64,000 bases of DNA, from NCBI RefSeq assembly GCF_049445995.1, contig NZ_JBMSDZ010000007.1:62001-126000 (forward strand). Reading direction: 5' to 3'. The position numbers were made by a program, and so were the translations under genes. The stretch comes from Dyella_A sp049445995. Its GTDB lineage: Bacteria > Pseudomonadota > Gammaproteobacteria > Xanthomonadales > Rhodanobacteraceae. Below are positions 1 to 7,661 of the stretch, piece by piece (position 1 is the stretch's first letter; each line of letters opens with the position of its first letter). Under the pieces are notes generated by a model. It did no database searches. It was not told the DNA's origin and was given only the letters and a program-made list of their open reading frames with translations.

Positions 1-157
1 GCTCCAGGCCGGGCAGGTTCGATTGGGACAAAGTGGTGGGCACGGATCGGTTCCGGGTGGGGCGGGCGCGGCATAGTGTAACGGCGCGGCCCCCGGCCGG
101 GCCGCCGCCGGCGGGGGCGCTGGTAGACTGGCGCGTCTTCCACCCCGTGTGTTGCCG

Positions 158-472
158 ATGCGAACCGTCCTGATCGCGGCGCTGTGCCTGGTCGCCGCTG
201 CGCCCCTCCGGGCCGAGATGCCTGCCCGCCCCGCCCGCCTCGGGCTCTGTGCCGCCTGCCACGGCGAGCGCGGCATGGCGCAGGTGCCCGGCACGCCCAA
301 TCTCGCCGGGCAGAAGCTCGATTATTTGCGCGAAGCGCTGAAGCAGTACCGCGACGGCCGCCGCGACGTGGCGCTGATGAAGGCCGCGATCGGCCCGGTC
401 AGCGACGCCGAGCTCGACCGGCTGGCGCAGTGGTACAGCGCGCAGACGCCCGTGGCGCCGGCGCAGCCATGA
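158..472 (+). CDS. Small periplasmic c-type cytochrome, 104 aa
   Basis: This is a short single-heme cytochrome c. An N-terminal signal peptide (hydrophobic stretch around residues 3-18, ending near an Ala-Glu boundary) should send it to the periplasm. The heme-attachment motif CAACH lies near residue 32, and a Met in the LMKAA segment near residue 75 is a plausible sixth heme ligand. Length and layout match class I cytochromes of the c553/c4-half type that carry electrons to terminal oxidases. I chose the ATG at 158; an in-frame GTG lies three codons upstream at 149. The stop overlaps the djlA start (ATGA), so the two genes are translationally coupled. The partner oxidase cannot be told from this window. 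Confidence 0.85.
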   Translation: MRTVLIAALCLVAAAPLRAEMPARPARLGLCAACHGERGMAQVPGTPNLAGQKLDYLREALKQYRDGRRDVALMKAAIGPVSDAELDRLAQWYSAQTPVAPAQP

Positions 473-1269
473 GCTACACCTACACCGTCTGGTTCGCCCT
501 CGTCGGCCTGTTCTTCGGCCACGGCCTGCCGGGCGCCGTGGTCGGCGCGCTGATCGGCTTCGTGCTGGACAACATGCGCTACAGCCATCGCCGCAGCGCG
601 GTGCCGGAGGCCGGCGGCTTCATCCGTCCGCTGTTCGCCCTGCTCGGCGCGGTGGCCAAGAGCGACGGCCGCGTCTCCGAGGCGGAGATCGCCATCGCCG
701 AGCGTCTGATGACCCGCATGGGCCTGGACCCCGCCCAGCGACAGGAGGCGATCGCCAGCTTCAACCGCGGCAAGACGGTGGAATTCGACGTCTCGCCGGC
801 CATCGGCGAACTGCGCGACTGGGTCGGCCTGCGCCGCGACCACGCGTTCCCGGTGCTCGACGTGGTGATCGAGACCGTGCTGGCCGAAGGCAACCCGCCG
901 CCGGAGAAGATGGCGATCCTGCGCCAGCTCGCCTTCGCCATGCGGGTGAGCGACATGGAGCTGATGGCGCTGATGGCGATGAAGGGCTACGCCTGGAACG
1001 CCGGCAGCGGCCCGCGCGGCGGCAATGGCGGTGGCGGCTACGTGCCGCCGCACCGCTCCACCGGCGGCCCCGACCCGTATGCCGTGCTCGGCGTGCAGCG
1101 CAATGCGGACGAGCGCACGATCAAGCGCGCCTACCGCAAGCTGATCTCCGAGCATCACCCCGACCGCCTGGGCGACCTGCCCGAAGACATGCGCAAGCGC
1201 GCCGAAGCGCGCGCCAGCGAGATCAACGCCGCCTACGAGCGGATCAAGGCCGAGAAAGGCTTCAAATAG
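469..1269 (+). CDS. djlA: Membrane-anchored DnaJ-type co-chaperone DjlA, 266 aa
   Basis: The product is a type III J-domain protein that stimulates DnaK from the inner membrane. The order is diagnostic of DjlA: one N-terminal membrane segment rich in Gly (residues 5-35), a central TerB-like helical domain (about 50-170), a Gly-rich linker, and a C-terminal J domain (about 200-266) with the invariant HPD tripeptide in the segment EHHPDRLG. The start overlaps the stop of the cytochrome gene. The length is usual for the family. Downstream lie copies of a dispersed palindromic repeat rather than a clear terminator. Confidence 0.92.
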   Translation: MSYTYTVWFALVGLFFGHGLPGAVVGALIGFVLDNMRYSHRRSAVPEAGGFIRPLFALLGAVAKSDGRVSEAEIAIAERLMTRMGLDPAQRQEAIASFNRGKTVEFDVSPAIGELRDWVGLRRDHAFPVLDVVIETVLAEGNPPPEKMAILRQLAFAMRVSDMELMALMAMKGYAWNAGSGPRGGNGGGGYVPPHRSTGGPDPYAVLGVQRNADERTIKRAYRKLISEHHPDRLGDLPEDMRKRAEARASEINAAYERIKAEKGFK

Positions 1270-1275
1270 AACGGG

Positions 1276-1425
1276 TAGGAGCGCACCCTGTGCGCGAAAA
1301 GCCTACGAAGAGGTGACGCCGCACATTCCGGTCGCGCGGTAGGAGCGCACCCTGTGCGCGATTGCCCTTCGCGATCAGATCAGATCAGATCATCAGAACC
1401 GGTCGCGCACAAGGTGCGCTCCTAC
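1276..1425. repeat. Dispersed palindromic repeat, family A: one single arm and one arm pair
   Basis: Three arms of the motif TAGGAGCGCACCCTGTGCGC are present. Two are in the forward sense (1276-1296 and 1340-1360) and one is inverted with one mismatch (about 1404-1425). The last two face each other and could form a hairpin around a GATCA-rich centre (tandem GATCA units at about 1376-1392). The inverted arm ends 12 bases before the rpe start, so the element sits in the rpe leader. Further copies lie near 31.3, 32.5, 33.3 and 58.3 kb. Confidence 0.9.
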
Positions 1426-1437
1426 AGAGATCGAGCC

Positions 1438-2106
1438 ATGAGCAAGCAATCCCCCATCATCGCCCCGTCCATCCTCTCGGCCGATTTCGCCCGGCTCGGC
1501 GAGGACACCGCCCGGGTGCTCGCCGCCGGCGGCGACTGGGTGCACTTCGACGTGATGGACAACCATTACGTGCCCAACCTCACCATGGGTCCGATGGTGC
1601 TCAAGGCGCTGCGCGACTACGGCATCAGCGCGCACATCGACGTGCATCTGATGGTCAAGCCGGTCGACCGCATCGTGCCGGATTTCGCCAGGGCCGGCGC
1701 CAACTCGATCAGCTTCCATCCGGAAGCCAGCGAGCACGTCGACCGCACCATCGGCCTGATCAAGGAGGCCGGCTGCCAGGCCGGACTCGTGTTCAACCCC
1801 GCCACGCCGCTGAACTGGCTCGACCACGTGCTGGACAAGCTCGATTTCGTGCTGCTGATGTCGGTGAACCCGGGCTTCGGCGGGCAGAAGTTCATTCCTT
1901 CGGCGCTGGACAAGCTGCGCGAGGTGCGCCGGCGTATCGACGACAGCGGCCGGGCGATCCGGCTGGAAGTGGACGGCGGCGTCGGCGCCGACAACATCGG
2001 CGCCATCGCCGCGGCCGGGGCCGACACCTTCGTCGCCGGCTCGGCGATCTTCAACGCGCCGGACTACGCCGCGGCGATCGCCGCCATGCGTCGCGCCATC
2101 GGCTGA
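1438..2106 (+). CDS. rpe: Ribulose-phosphate 3-epimerase, 222 aa
   Basis: This cytosolic TIM-barrel metalloenzyme interconverts ribulose 5-phosphate and xylulose 5-phosphate in the pentose phosphate pathway. Family motifs include IAPSILSADFARLGED at the N-terminus, the metal-binding HFDVMDNHYVPN segment, DVHLMV, VLLMSVNPGFGGQKF and the phosphate-binding VDGGVGADN. Length is normal. The ATG at 1438 gives the canonical N-terminus; the frame is open further upstream only through the repeat element. Xanthomonads often have rpe close to trpE, but here about 7 kb of other genes lie between them. Confidence 0.96.
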   Translation: MSKQSPIIAPSILSADFARLGEDTARVLAAGGDWVHFDVMDNHYVPNLTMGPMVLKALRDYGISAHIDVHLMVKPVDRIVPDFARAGANSISFHPEASEHVDRTIGLIKEAGCQAGLVFNPATPLNWLDHVLDKLDFVLLMSVNPGFGGQKFIPSALDKLREVRRRIDDSGRAIRLEVDGGVGADNIGAIAAAGADTFVAGSAIFNAPDYAAAIAAMRRAIG

Positions 2107-2123
2107 TCGCCCCCGGGGGGACG

Positions 2124-2160
2124 CAAAAAAGAAGTCCCGGCGCCGCGAGGCACCGGGACA
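2124..2160 (-). terminator. Intrinsic terminator, minus strand
   Basis: A GC-rich hairpin (arms GTCCCGG and CCGGGAC) is followed on the minus strand by TTCTTTTTT. It ends a minus-strand transcript, not rpe. No minus-strand gene lies immediately upstream, because the 41-aa gene has its own terminator near 2331. A separate short RNA is therefore likely to end here. Confidence 0.75.
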
Positions 2161-2320
2161 AGCGTCGTCGGACGCGTCAGGGGAGATCACCCGAGTGGGC
2201 GCCGCCCGCCGCCGCGCCGTGAAGCGCGGCGGCGGTGTTCCACGGCAATGGCGCGACGCCACTCGGAAGCTTGGAGCCACCGCAGGCGGCGATGGTTCCC
2301 ACCCGTTCAGGATTTTCTTG
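2130..2320 (-). ncRNA. Candidate structured small RNA between two minus-strand terminators
   Basis: The minus strand between the terminator near 2331 and the one at 2124-2160 has no convincing open frame but is rich in pairing. A long-range helix (CCGAGTGGCG with CGCCCACTCGG) encloses a strong GC hairpin (GCCGCCGCG with CGCGGCGGC), and a further hairpin, GCCGCCTGCGGTGGC, lies upstream. With its own terminator this looks like an independent RNA of roughly 190 bases. I do not recognise the family. It could also be the 3' untranslated part of a read-through transcript from the small gene upstream. Confidence 0.35.
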
Positions 2321-2329
2321 CGATCCCGG

Positions 2330-2357
2330 AAAAAGACTCCCCTCGCGTGGAGGGGAG
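2330..2357 (-). terminator. Intrinsic terminator of the 41-aa gene, minus strand
   Basis: The arms CTCCCCT and AGGGGAG surround a 7-base loop and are followed on the minus strand by TCTTTTT. It lies about 55 bases beyond the stop codon of the small minus-strand gene at 2411-2536. Confidence 0.75.
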
Positions 2358-2410
2358 AAGGAACCGCCATGAAGGTCGGGGAAACGGCGGTGGATCGGTT
2401 GCCTGCTGAG

Positions 2411-2536
2411 CTACAGCGGTTGCCACTCCGGGTCGGGCTCCTCGCCCGGCGCCGCCGCGCGTCCCTGCGCGGCGGCGTAGCGGCCTTCCATGGCATCGGA
2501 TCCAGCATCGAGCACGAACAGCGGGTGTGAATTCAT
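2411..2536 (-). CDS. Small hypothetical protein, 41 aa
   Basis: This frame begins MNSHPLFVLDAGSDAMEGRY and ends EPDPEWQPL. The support is contextual: a good ribosome binding site (AGGAG, 8 bases before the ATG) and an intrinsic terminator soon after the stop. The protein is acidic to neutral, Ala/Gly-rich in the middle, and has no membrane segment or signal peptide. I do not recognise a family. It could share a transcript with the 39-aa membrane protein gene upstream, although a palindromic repeat lies between them. Confidence 0.5.
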   Translation of the reverse strand: MNSHPLFVLDAGSDAMEGRYAAAQGRAAAPGEEPDPEWQPL

Positions 2537-2598
2537 CCGGATTCTCCTGGTTGATCAGGGCGTCCCTGGTGGGAACCTCGAAAAACTGCTCTTCGCGC

Positions 2599-2682
2599 GT
2601 CATTCCCGCGAAAGCGGGAATCCAGTGTCTTTGTTCTTCAGGGCCTTGGAGTCACTGGATCCCCGCTTTCGCGGGGATGACG
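2599..2682. repeat. Dispersed palindromic repeat, family B, inverted pair
   Basis: Two arms face each other: GTCATTCCCGCGAAAGCGGG with trailing AATCCAGTG at 2599-2627, and the inverted CACTGGATCCCCGCTTTCGC with trailing GGGGATGACG at 2653-2682. Each arm is itself palindromic (CCCGCGAAAGCGGG). Related single arms occur near 45.1 and 45.2 kb. This is an intergenic element of the short miniature type, with no coding capacity. Confidence 0.85.
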
Positions 2683-2690
2683 AGCCTGAT

Positions 2691-2810
2691 TCAGTGAATG
2701 CCCGTCAGCAGGCCGAGCAGCAGGGCGCCGATCGCCAGCACCACGCGCAGCGGTTCGAAGCCGTGCAGTTCGGCATGGCGGTCGGTGTCGTCGGTGGTAC
2801 TGCGGGCCAT
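2691..2810 (-). CDS. Small single-pass membrane protein, 39 aa
   Basis: The frame starts MARSTTDDTDRHAELHGFEP and ends in one hydrophobic segment, LRVVLAIGALLLGLLTGI, just before the stop. A strong ribosome binding site (GAGGAG) lies about 9 bases upstream of the ATG. The charged, His-containing N-terminal half and the C-terminal anchor suggest a tail-anchored inner-membrane miniprotein. It is divergent from the response regulator gene at 3005, with about 195 bases of shared upstream region. Function is unknown; no family was recognised. Confidence 0.6.
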   Translation of the reverse strand: MARSTTDDTDRHAELHGFEPLRVVLAIGALLLGLLTGIH

Positions 2811-3004
2811 TGGTGAAACTCCTCGGGGTTGCGGGCGGTGAGGGTCATCAGGCGCCCGGCGTCGGCGTGGCGCGCGACGCAAAGGAGCCCATGCGGCGAC
2901 GGCTTCGGGCAAATCACGGGCAGGCGGCCGAACCGGCTTGCGCCGGTCCTGCGCGCATAGCACGCTGCACGCCATCCACTCATGCCAGCAAGGAAGTCGA
3001 TCCC

Positions 3005-3694
3005 ATGGGCCGCAGCATCGCCATCGTCGAAGACGAACCGCTGATCCGCGCCAACTACGTCGAGGCGCTCAACCGCTTCGGCTACGACACCCGCGGCTAC
3101 GGCTCGCGGCAGGAGGCGTCGAGCGCGTTCGCGATGCGCCTGCCGGAGCTGGTGATCATCGACATCGGGCTGGGCGACGAGCCGGAGGGCGGCTTCGACC
3201 TGTGCCGCGAGCTGCGCGCGAAGGCGCCGACGCTGCCGATCATCTTCCTCACCGCGCGCGACTCGGATTTCGACGTGATCTCCGGCCTGCGCCTGGGCGC
3301 GGACGACTACCTCAGCAAGGACACCAGCCTGCACCAGCTGGCCGCGCGCATCGCCGCGCTGTTCCGCCGCATCGCCTCGATGCAGGCCCCGACGGCCAGC
3401 GAGACGGTGATCGAGCACGGCCCGCTCAAGCTCGAATCCGAGCGCATGCGGATCACCTGGAACGGCGAGGAAATTCCGCTCACCGTCACCGAGTTCTGGA
3501 TGGTGCACACGCTGGTGCGCTTCCCCGGCCACGTGAAGAATCGCGACCAGCTGATGCGCGAAGCCGAGCTGGTGGTCGACGACGCCACCATCACCTCGCA
3601 CATCAAGCGCATCCGCAAGAAGTTCATCGCGGTGGCGCCGGAGTTCGACGCGATCGAGACCGTGCACGGCGTGGGCTACCGGTGGAAGCCGTGA
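3005..3694 (+). CDS. OmpR-type response regulator of the dedicated-sortase (PdsR) type, 229 aa
   Basis: An N-terminal receiver domain (about 1-125) has the acidic pair in IVEDEP, the phospho-acceptor Asp in VIIDIG, the conserved Thr/Ala in FLTARD and the Lys in LSKDTS. A C-terminal winged-helix DNA-binding domain (about 140-229) ends GVGYRWKP. The sequence resembles regulators named for the proteobacterial dedicated sortase system, and the kinase two genes downstream fits the same pairing. The ATG at 3005 has an AAGGAAG ribosome site. The stop overlaps the next start (GTGA). No sortase gene is present in the window, so the target genes are unknown. Confidence 0.85.
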   Translation: MGRSIAIVEDEPLIRANYVEALNRFGYDTRGYGSRQEASSAFAMRLPELVIIDIGLGDEPEGGFDLCRELRAKAPTLPIIFLTARDSDFDVISGLRLGADDYLSKDTSLHQLAARIAALFRRIASMQAPTASETVIEHGPLKLESERMRITWNGEEIPLTVTEFWMVHTLVRFPGHVKNRDQLMREAELVVDDATITSHIKRIRKKFIAVAPEFDAIETVHGVGYRWKP

Positions 3695-4263
3695 GATCCA
3701 CCCTGCTTGCGTTACTGCTCCTGCTCGCCGCCACGCAGGCGCGTGCCGGTGAACCCATCGTGGCCAGCGGTGCACGCGATGGCGCGACGCCCGCGTGGAC
3801 CATCACCGGCACCGCGCCCGACGGCTGGACTGCCGATTGCTGCACCTACGCCCGCGCCATCGGCGTCGATGTGGTCGTCTACCGGGGCGAGTGGACCGGC
3901 GAACCGCAGCGCGTGATGGTGCTCAACGTCTGGCCGGCCAAGCTGCCCTCGCTGCAGGCGGAACTCGCCGCCGACCGCACGCGCTACCACCAGCGCGATC
4001 CGGCCGGTCGCGATGCCACGGTGGCGATCGCCCAGCCGCACATGCGTTGCCTCGCCAACGTTTACGAAGGCAGCGACCACCTCGACGACATGGTCGTGTT
4101 CTGCGATCCGGGCCAGGCCAGCGGCGTGCGGCTGAGCTGGTCGATGACGCTGGCCGCCAACGAGCCGCAGCGCCGCCCGCTGCTCGATGCGCTGCTGCGC
4201 GTGGTGGCCGGCACCGCCCATCGCCGCGGCGCCACCGCGCTGCCGGCTCCCGCGCAACCCTGA
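3691..4263 (+). CDS. Secreted protein of unknown function between regulator and kinase, 190 aa
   Basis: A clear signal peptide (STLLALLLLLAATQARA, cleavage near residue 19) predicts export to the periplasm. The mature part begins GEPIVASG and carries four cysteines (an adjacent Cys-Cys at residues 49-50, one near 117 and one near 135), suggesting disulfides. No enzymatic motif is recognised. The GTG start overlaps the stop of the response regulator, and the kinase gene begins 19 bases after its stop. A role as periplasmic partner or ligand-binding accessory of the kinase is an inference from this arrangement. Confidence 0.75.
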   Translation: MRSTLLALLLLLAATQARAGEPIVASGARDGATPAWTITGTAPDGWTADCCTYARAIGVDVVVYRGEWTGEPQRVMVLNVWPAKLPSLQAELAADRTRYHQRDPAGRDATVAIAQPHMRCLANVYEGSDHLDDMVVFCDPGQASGVRLSWSMTLAANEPQRRPLLDALLRVVAGTAHRRGATALPAPAQP

Positions 4264-4282
4264 TGCGGCGCGTTCCCGCGCC

Positions 4283-6307
4283 ATGAGCCTGCGCCGCAAG
4301 CTGCTGCTGGTCGCGCTGTGCACGCTGGCGCTGCCGGTGGCCGGCTGGCTGTACGTGCGGCAGATGGAAAACCTGCTGCGCGACGGCCAGGCGCAGGCGC
4401 TCACCGCCTCGGCGCGCGCCGTGGCGCGCAGCCTGGTGGTCACCGGCGCGGCGCTGCCAGATGCCCGCCAGGGCTGGTACGTGCAGAACGCCGACACGCC
4501 GATCACCGTCGACGGCTACGGTGACGACTGGGCGCCGCTCACGCCGTGGAGCGAGCCGGTGGGCACGCGCGGCAAGCTGCTGCTGGCGCGCGACGCCAAC
4601 TGGCTCTACCTGTGGCTGGACGTGCGCGACAGCCGCCGCACCCGCGCCGAGGCCGACGATCCGCTGGTGCTGCGTGCCGACCACGTGGTGCTCACCCTGG
4701 TGCGCGGGACAGCGCGGCGCCGCTACCTGCTGGCCAGCGCCGCGCCCGGTCCGATCACGGCCCGCCCGCTGGACCCACCGGTCGACGGCCTGCCCGACCT
4801 GCTCACCGCGCAGTGGCAGGAGGACGGCAGCGGCTATCGCATCGAGCTGCGCGTGCCGCGCGCGGCCGGTATCAGTGCGCTGGGCGTGGGCGTGTTCGAT
4901 CCGGCCGACGGTGGCGATCCGCTCGCCGTCGAGCAGCGGCCGCTGCTGGCCTGTTCGGACGCACTGTCGGCGGAACTGGCGCAACTGACGCCCGACGACG
5001 TGCACGCCCGCGTGCTGTCGCCCGGCGGCTGGCTGCTGGCGCAGAGCGGACGGCGCGATGCGGATCGCCGCCAGGGTCCCCAGCCGGGCTGGTTCGCCGC
5101 GCTGATCTACCGCGCGCTGCTGGCCGACCGCGTGCAGGCCTCGCAGCCGTGGATGCAGGACGCGCCGCGCCTGCGCACCGACGAGGTCACCCGGGCGCGC
5201 CACGGCACGCCCGCCGCGGTGTGGCGCGACGGCGAGACGCGCGCCAGCGTGGTGCTCGACGCCGCCGTGCCGATCGAGCGGGGTGGCCAGGTGCGCGGCG
5301 TGCTGCTGCTGGAACAGGCCAGCCGGGCGGTGCCGCTGCTGGCCAATCGCGCGCTGTTCGGCCTGCTGCTCACCAGCTTCGCGGTGCTGCTGGTGGCCGG
5401 CGGCATCCTGCTCGCCTTCGCCACGCGGCTGAGCCTGCGCCTGGGCAAGCTGCGCGACGCCGCCGAGCGGGCGCAGGCGGCGGATGGCCGTCTGGACGGC
5501 CTGTTCCAGCGCGGGCGCTTTCCGATGACCGACGCGCCGGACGAAGTCGGCGACCTGGCGCGCAGCTTCGAGAAGCTGTTCGAGGCGGTCGGCGGCTATA
5601 CCGACTACCTGCGCACGCTGGCCTCCAGACTGTCGCACGAACTCAACACGCCGCTGGCGATCGTCAAGTCCTCGCTGGACAACCTCGAGCACGCGCTCGA
5701 TGCGGATGGCGGCGTGCCCGCGGATGCCGCGTCGTATCTCGCGCGCGCGCGCGACGGCACCGCCCGCCTCGGCGCGCTGGTGCGCGCGATGAGCGAGGCC
5801 AGCCGGATGGAGCGCGCGATCGCCGCCGCCGAGCCGGAAGATGTCGACCTGCGCGAGGTGCTGCGCGGCTGCGCCGAGTCCTATCGCGCGCTGGCCGGCA
5901 CCCGGCGCTTCGAGAGCGTGCTGCCCGCCGCGCCGCTGCCGTTCCACGGCGCGCCGGAGCTGGTGGCGCAGGCGCTGGACAAGCTGTTCGACAACGCGCT
6001 TTCGTTCACCCCCGCCGACGGCTGGCTGCGGCTGGAACTGCGCGCGATCGATGGCGGCGCCGAGATCACCCTGGCCAACCAGGGACCGCTGCTGCCCGCG
6101 GCGATGCAGGCGCGATTGTTCGATTCGCTGGTGAGCCTGCGCGACAAGGCCACGCCGGGCGATGCGCCGCACCTGGGGCTGGGCCTGTACGTGGTGCGGC
6201 TGGTGGCCGAGCGCCACGGCGGCACGGCGCTGGCGCGCAACCTCGACGACGGCGGCGGCGTGGCGTTCACCCTGCAGCTGTTCGGCATGCCGCGCCCACG
6301 GCTATAG
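4283..6307 (+). CDS. Sensor histidine kinase of the dedicated-sortase (PdsS) type, 674 aa
   Basis: An N-terminal membrane segment (residues 6-22) and a second near residue 365-390 bracket a large periplasmic region. That region contains a beta-rich stretch around residues 75-225 (VDGYGDDWAP, LYLWLDVRD) resembling CBM9-like sugar-binding domains. A HAMP-like linker precedes the dimerisation/phospho-acceptor helix with His in SRLSHELNTPLAIVKSSL near residue 453. The ATPase domain follows, with the N box DKLFDNALSF and G box GLGLYVVRL. It should phosphorylate the regulator encoded at 3005. Its stop overlaps the convergent TonB-domain gene through the palindrome CTATAG. Confidence 0.85.
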   Translation: MSLRRKLLLVALCTLALPVAGWLYVRQMENLLRDGQAQALTASARAVARSLVVTGAALPDARQGWYVQNADTPITVDGYGDDWAPLTPWSEPVGTRGKLLLARDANWLYLWLDVRDSRRTRAEADDPLVLRADHVVLTLVRGTARRRYLLASAAPGPITARPLDPPVDGLPDLLTAQWQEDGSGYRIELRVPRAAGISALGVGVFDPADGGDPLAVEQRPLLACSDALSAELAQLTPDDVHARVLSPGGWLLAQSGRRDADRRQGPQPGWFAALIYRALLADRVQASQPWMQDAPRLRTDEVTRARHGTPAAVWRDGETRASVVLDAAVPIERGGQVRGVLLLEQASRAVPLLANRALFGLLLTSFAVLLVAGGILLAFATRLSLRLGKLRDAAERAQAADGRLDGLFQRGRFPMTDAPDEVGDLARSFEKLFEAVGGYTDYLRTLASRLSHELNTPLAIVKSSLDNLEHALDADGGVPADAASYLARARDGTARLGALVRAMSEASRMERAIAAAEPEDVDLREVLRGCAESYRALAGTRRFESVLPAAPLPFHGAPELVAQALDKLFDNALSFTPADGWLRLELRAIDGGAEITLANQGPLLPAAMQARLFDSLVSLRDKATPGDAPHLGLGLYVVRLVAERHGGTALARNLDDGGGVAFTLQLFGMPRPRL

Positions 6308-7567
6308 CGCCGGCCCATCCAGATGAAAGCGCACCGGCACGCGCGCCGTCGTCGTGGTCGCGCCACCGTCGGGGCGTAGCGCGCGGAAGCGCCACTGACG
6401 GGCGGAAGCCACCGCGGCGGCATCCAGCTCGGGGAATCCGCTCGACTTCGCCACCGCGACCTCGCGCGGCAGGCCGTCGGCGCCGATGGTGAGCATCAGC
6501 AGCACGGTGCCCTGGTGACGTTGCCGCAGCGCCTCCTCCGGATAGCGCGGCGGCGGCCGGCTGATGATCTCCACCGCCACCGGTGCGCTGATGGCGCCAT
6601 AGGCCAGCACCCAGCCGCCATCGCCGCGCTGCAGGTGCGCCCGGTAGGTTTCGGGCTCGCCGCAGCCGCCGGTGCGCCCGTCGCAGCGGCGCAGGCTGTA
6701 GGTGAGCTGGCCCTGCCCATCGAGCGTGAAGTCGGTCAGCTGGGTGCGGCGCGGATCGATCGGCGCATCCATCGCGGTGCCGACGAAGGCGCCGTGGCGG
6801 AAGATATAGAGCTGCACCGCACCGGGCCGGCAGTGCCCGTCGCGTTGCAACACCGCCTCGGCCACGTAGTCATCGCCGCTGCGCTGCGCGCGGCCGGTCA
6901 GCGTGCGCTGGCCGCCGGCGAGCAGGAAGCGGTCTTCGTCGTTATGGGCGGCGCTGCCCTCCGGGCAGGAGGCCGTGCTCGCTGGGGCGGCAGCCGACAA
7001 CGGCTGCAGTGGACGTGGAACGTAGCGCACCGGCGGCGCGGTGGCTGCCGGCGTCGCGGCGCGATGCTGGTGCCACAGCAACGCCAGCACCAGCACCGCG
7101 GCGATGCCGCCGAGCCAGGCGAAGGGGCGGCCGCGTCCACGCGGGGAACGACGAGGCAACGGCGGTGGCATGGCGCCAGGCCCCGGCAAGGGTGGCGGTG
7201 TGGCGGCGTGCGGCAGCGCCTGCCAACTGGCGTCGCCATCGTGGCGCCAGCGATCGCCGGCGCGGGCGTACAGATCACGCGCGCCGGCCGGCAGCGGGCC
7301 GAGCACGCGCTCGCCGCGCAGCAGCCAGATCAGCGTCTCCTCGTCGCGATGCACGCCCGCTTCGGTGCCCAGCGCCTTCAACTGACTGGCCTGGTCCTGC
7401 GCGGTGGCCTGGTCGAGGGTGCGCCGGATGATCAGTGGCGCGCGCTGCCACACCTTGTCGCGGAAGGCTTCCGGCGACATGCCGAAGGCGTCGGCCAGCC
7501 GCGCCTCGACGGCGCCGGCATCCGGATATGCGTACTCGCCGGTGAGAACCAAGCAGAACGTGTCCAT
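6302..7567 (-). CDS. TonB C-terminal-domain protein with cytoplasmic N-terminal region, 421 aa
   Basis: The C-terminal 90 residues match the TonB energy-transducing domain: the RPPPRYPEEALRQRHQGTVL start, then LTIGADGLPREVAVAKSSGF and a WRFRALRPDG tail. A single membrane helix (FAWLGGIAAVLVLALLW, near residue 150) follows a Pro-rich stretch. Before it lies a 120-residue cytoplasmic region with an L7/L12-like helical start and a short GYF-like tail (LIWLLRGERVLGPLPAGARD). The periplasmic part before the TonB domain contains several cysteines. This differs from standard TonB, which has a short N-terminus before its anchor, so the protein may serve a dedicated transport or sensing role. It is convergent with the kinase gene. 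Confidence 0.8.
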   Translation of the reverse strand: MDTFCLVLTGEYAYPDAGAVEARLADAFGMSPEAFRDKVWQRAPLIIRRTLDQATAQDQASQLKALGTEAGVHRDEETLIWLLRGERVLGPLPAGARDLYARAGDRWRHDGDASWQALPHAATPPPLPGPGAMPPPLPRRSPRGRGRPFAWLGGIAAVLVLALLWHQHRAATPAATAPPVRYVPRPLQPLSAAAPASTASCPEGSAAHNDEDRFLLAGGQRTLTGRAQRSGDDYVAEAVLQRDGHCRPGAVQLYIFRHGAFVGTAMDAPIDPRRTQLTDFTLDGQGQLTYSLRRCDGRTGGCGEPETYRAHLQRGDGGWVLAYGAISAPVAVEIISRPPPRYPEEALRQRHQGTVLLMLTIGADGLPREVAVAKSSGFPELDAAAVASARQWRFRALRPDGGATTTTARVPVRFHLDGPAL

Positions 7568-7661
7568 GCCTCACGCATTCCTCGAAGGGATCGTCTGCAA
7601 GCTTACCCAAGCCCCCGCCGATCGTGCCGTTCGCCGCGGGTGCGCCATCAACGCGATATGT

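Noticed and set aside
2195..2530. Plus-strand 111-codon frame downstream of rpe
   Set aside because: No ribosome site or recognisable sequence; two minus-strand terminators and a better small gene lie across it.
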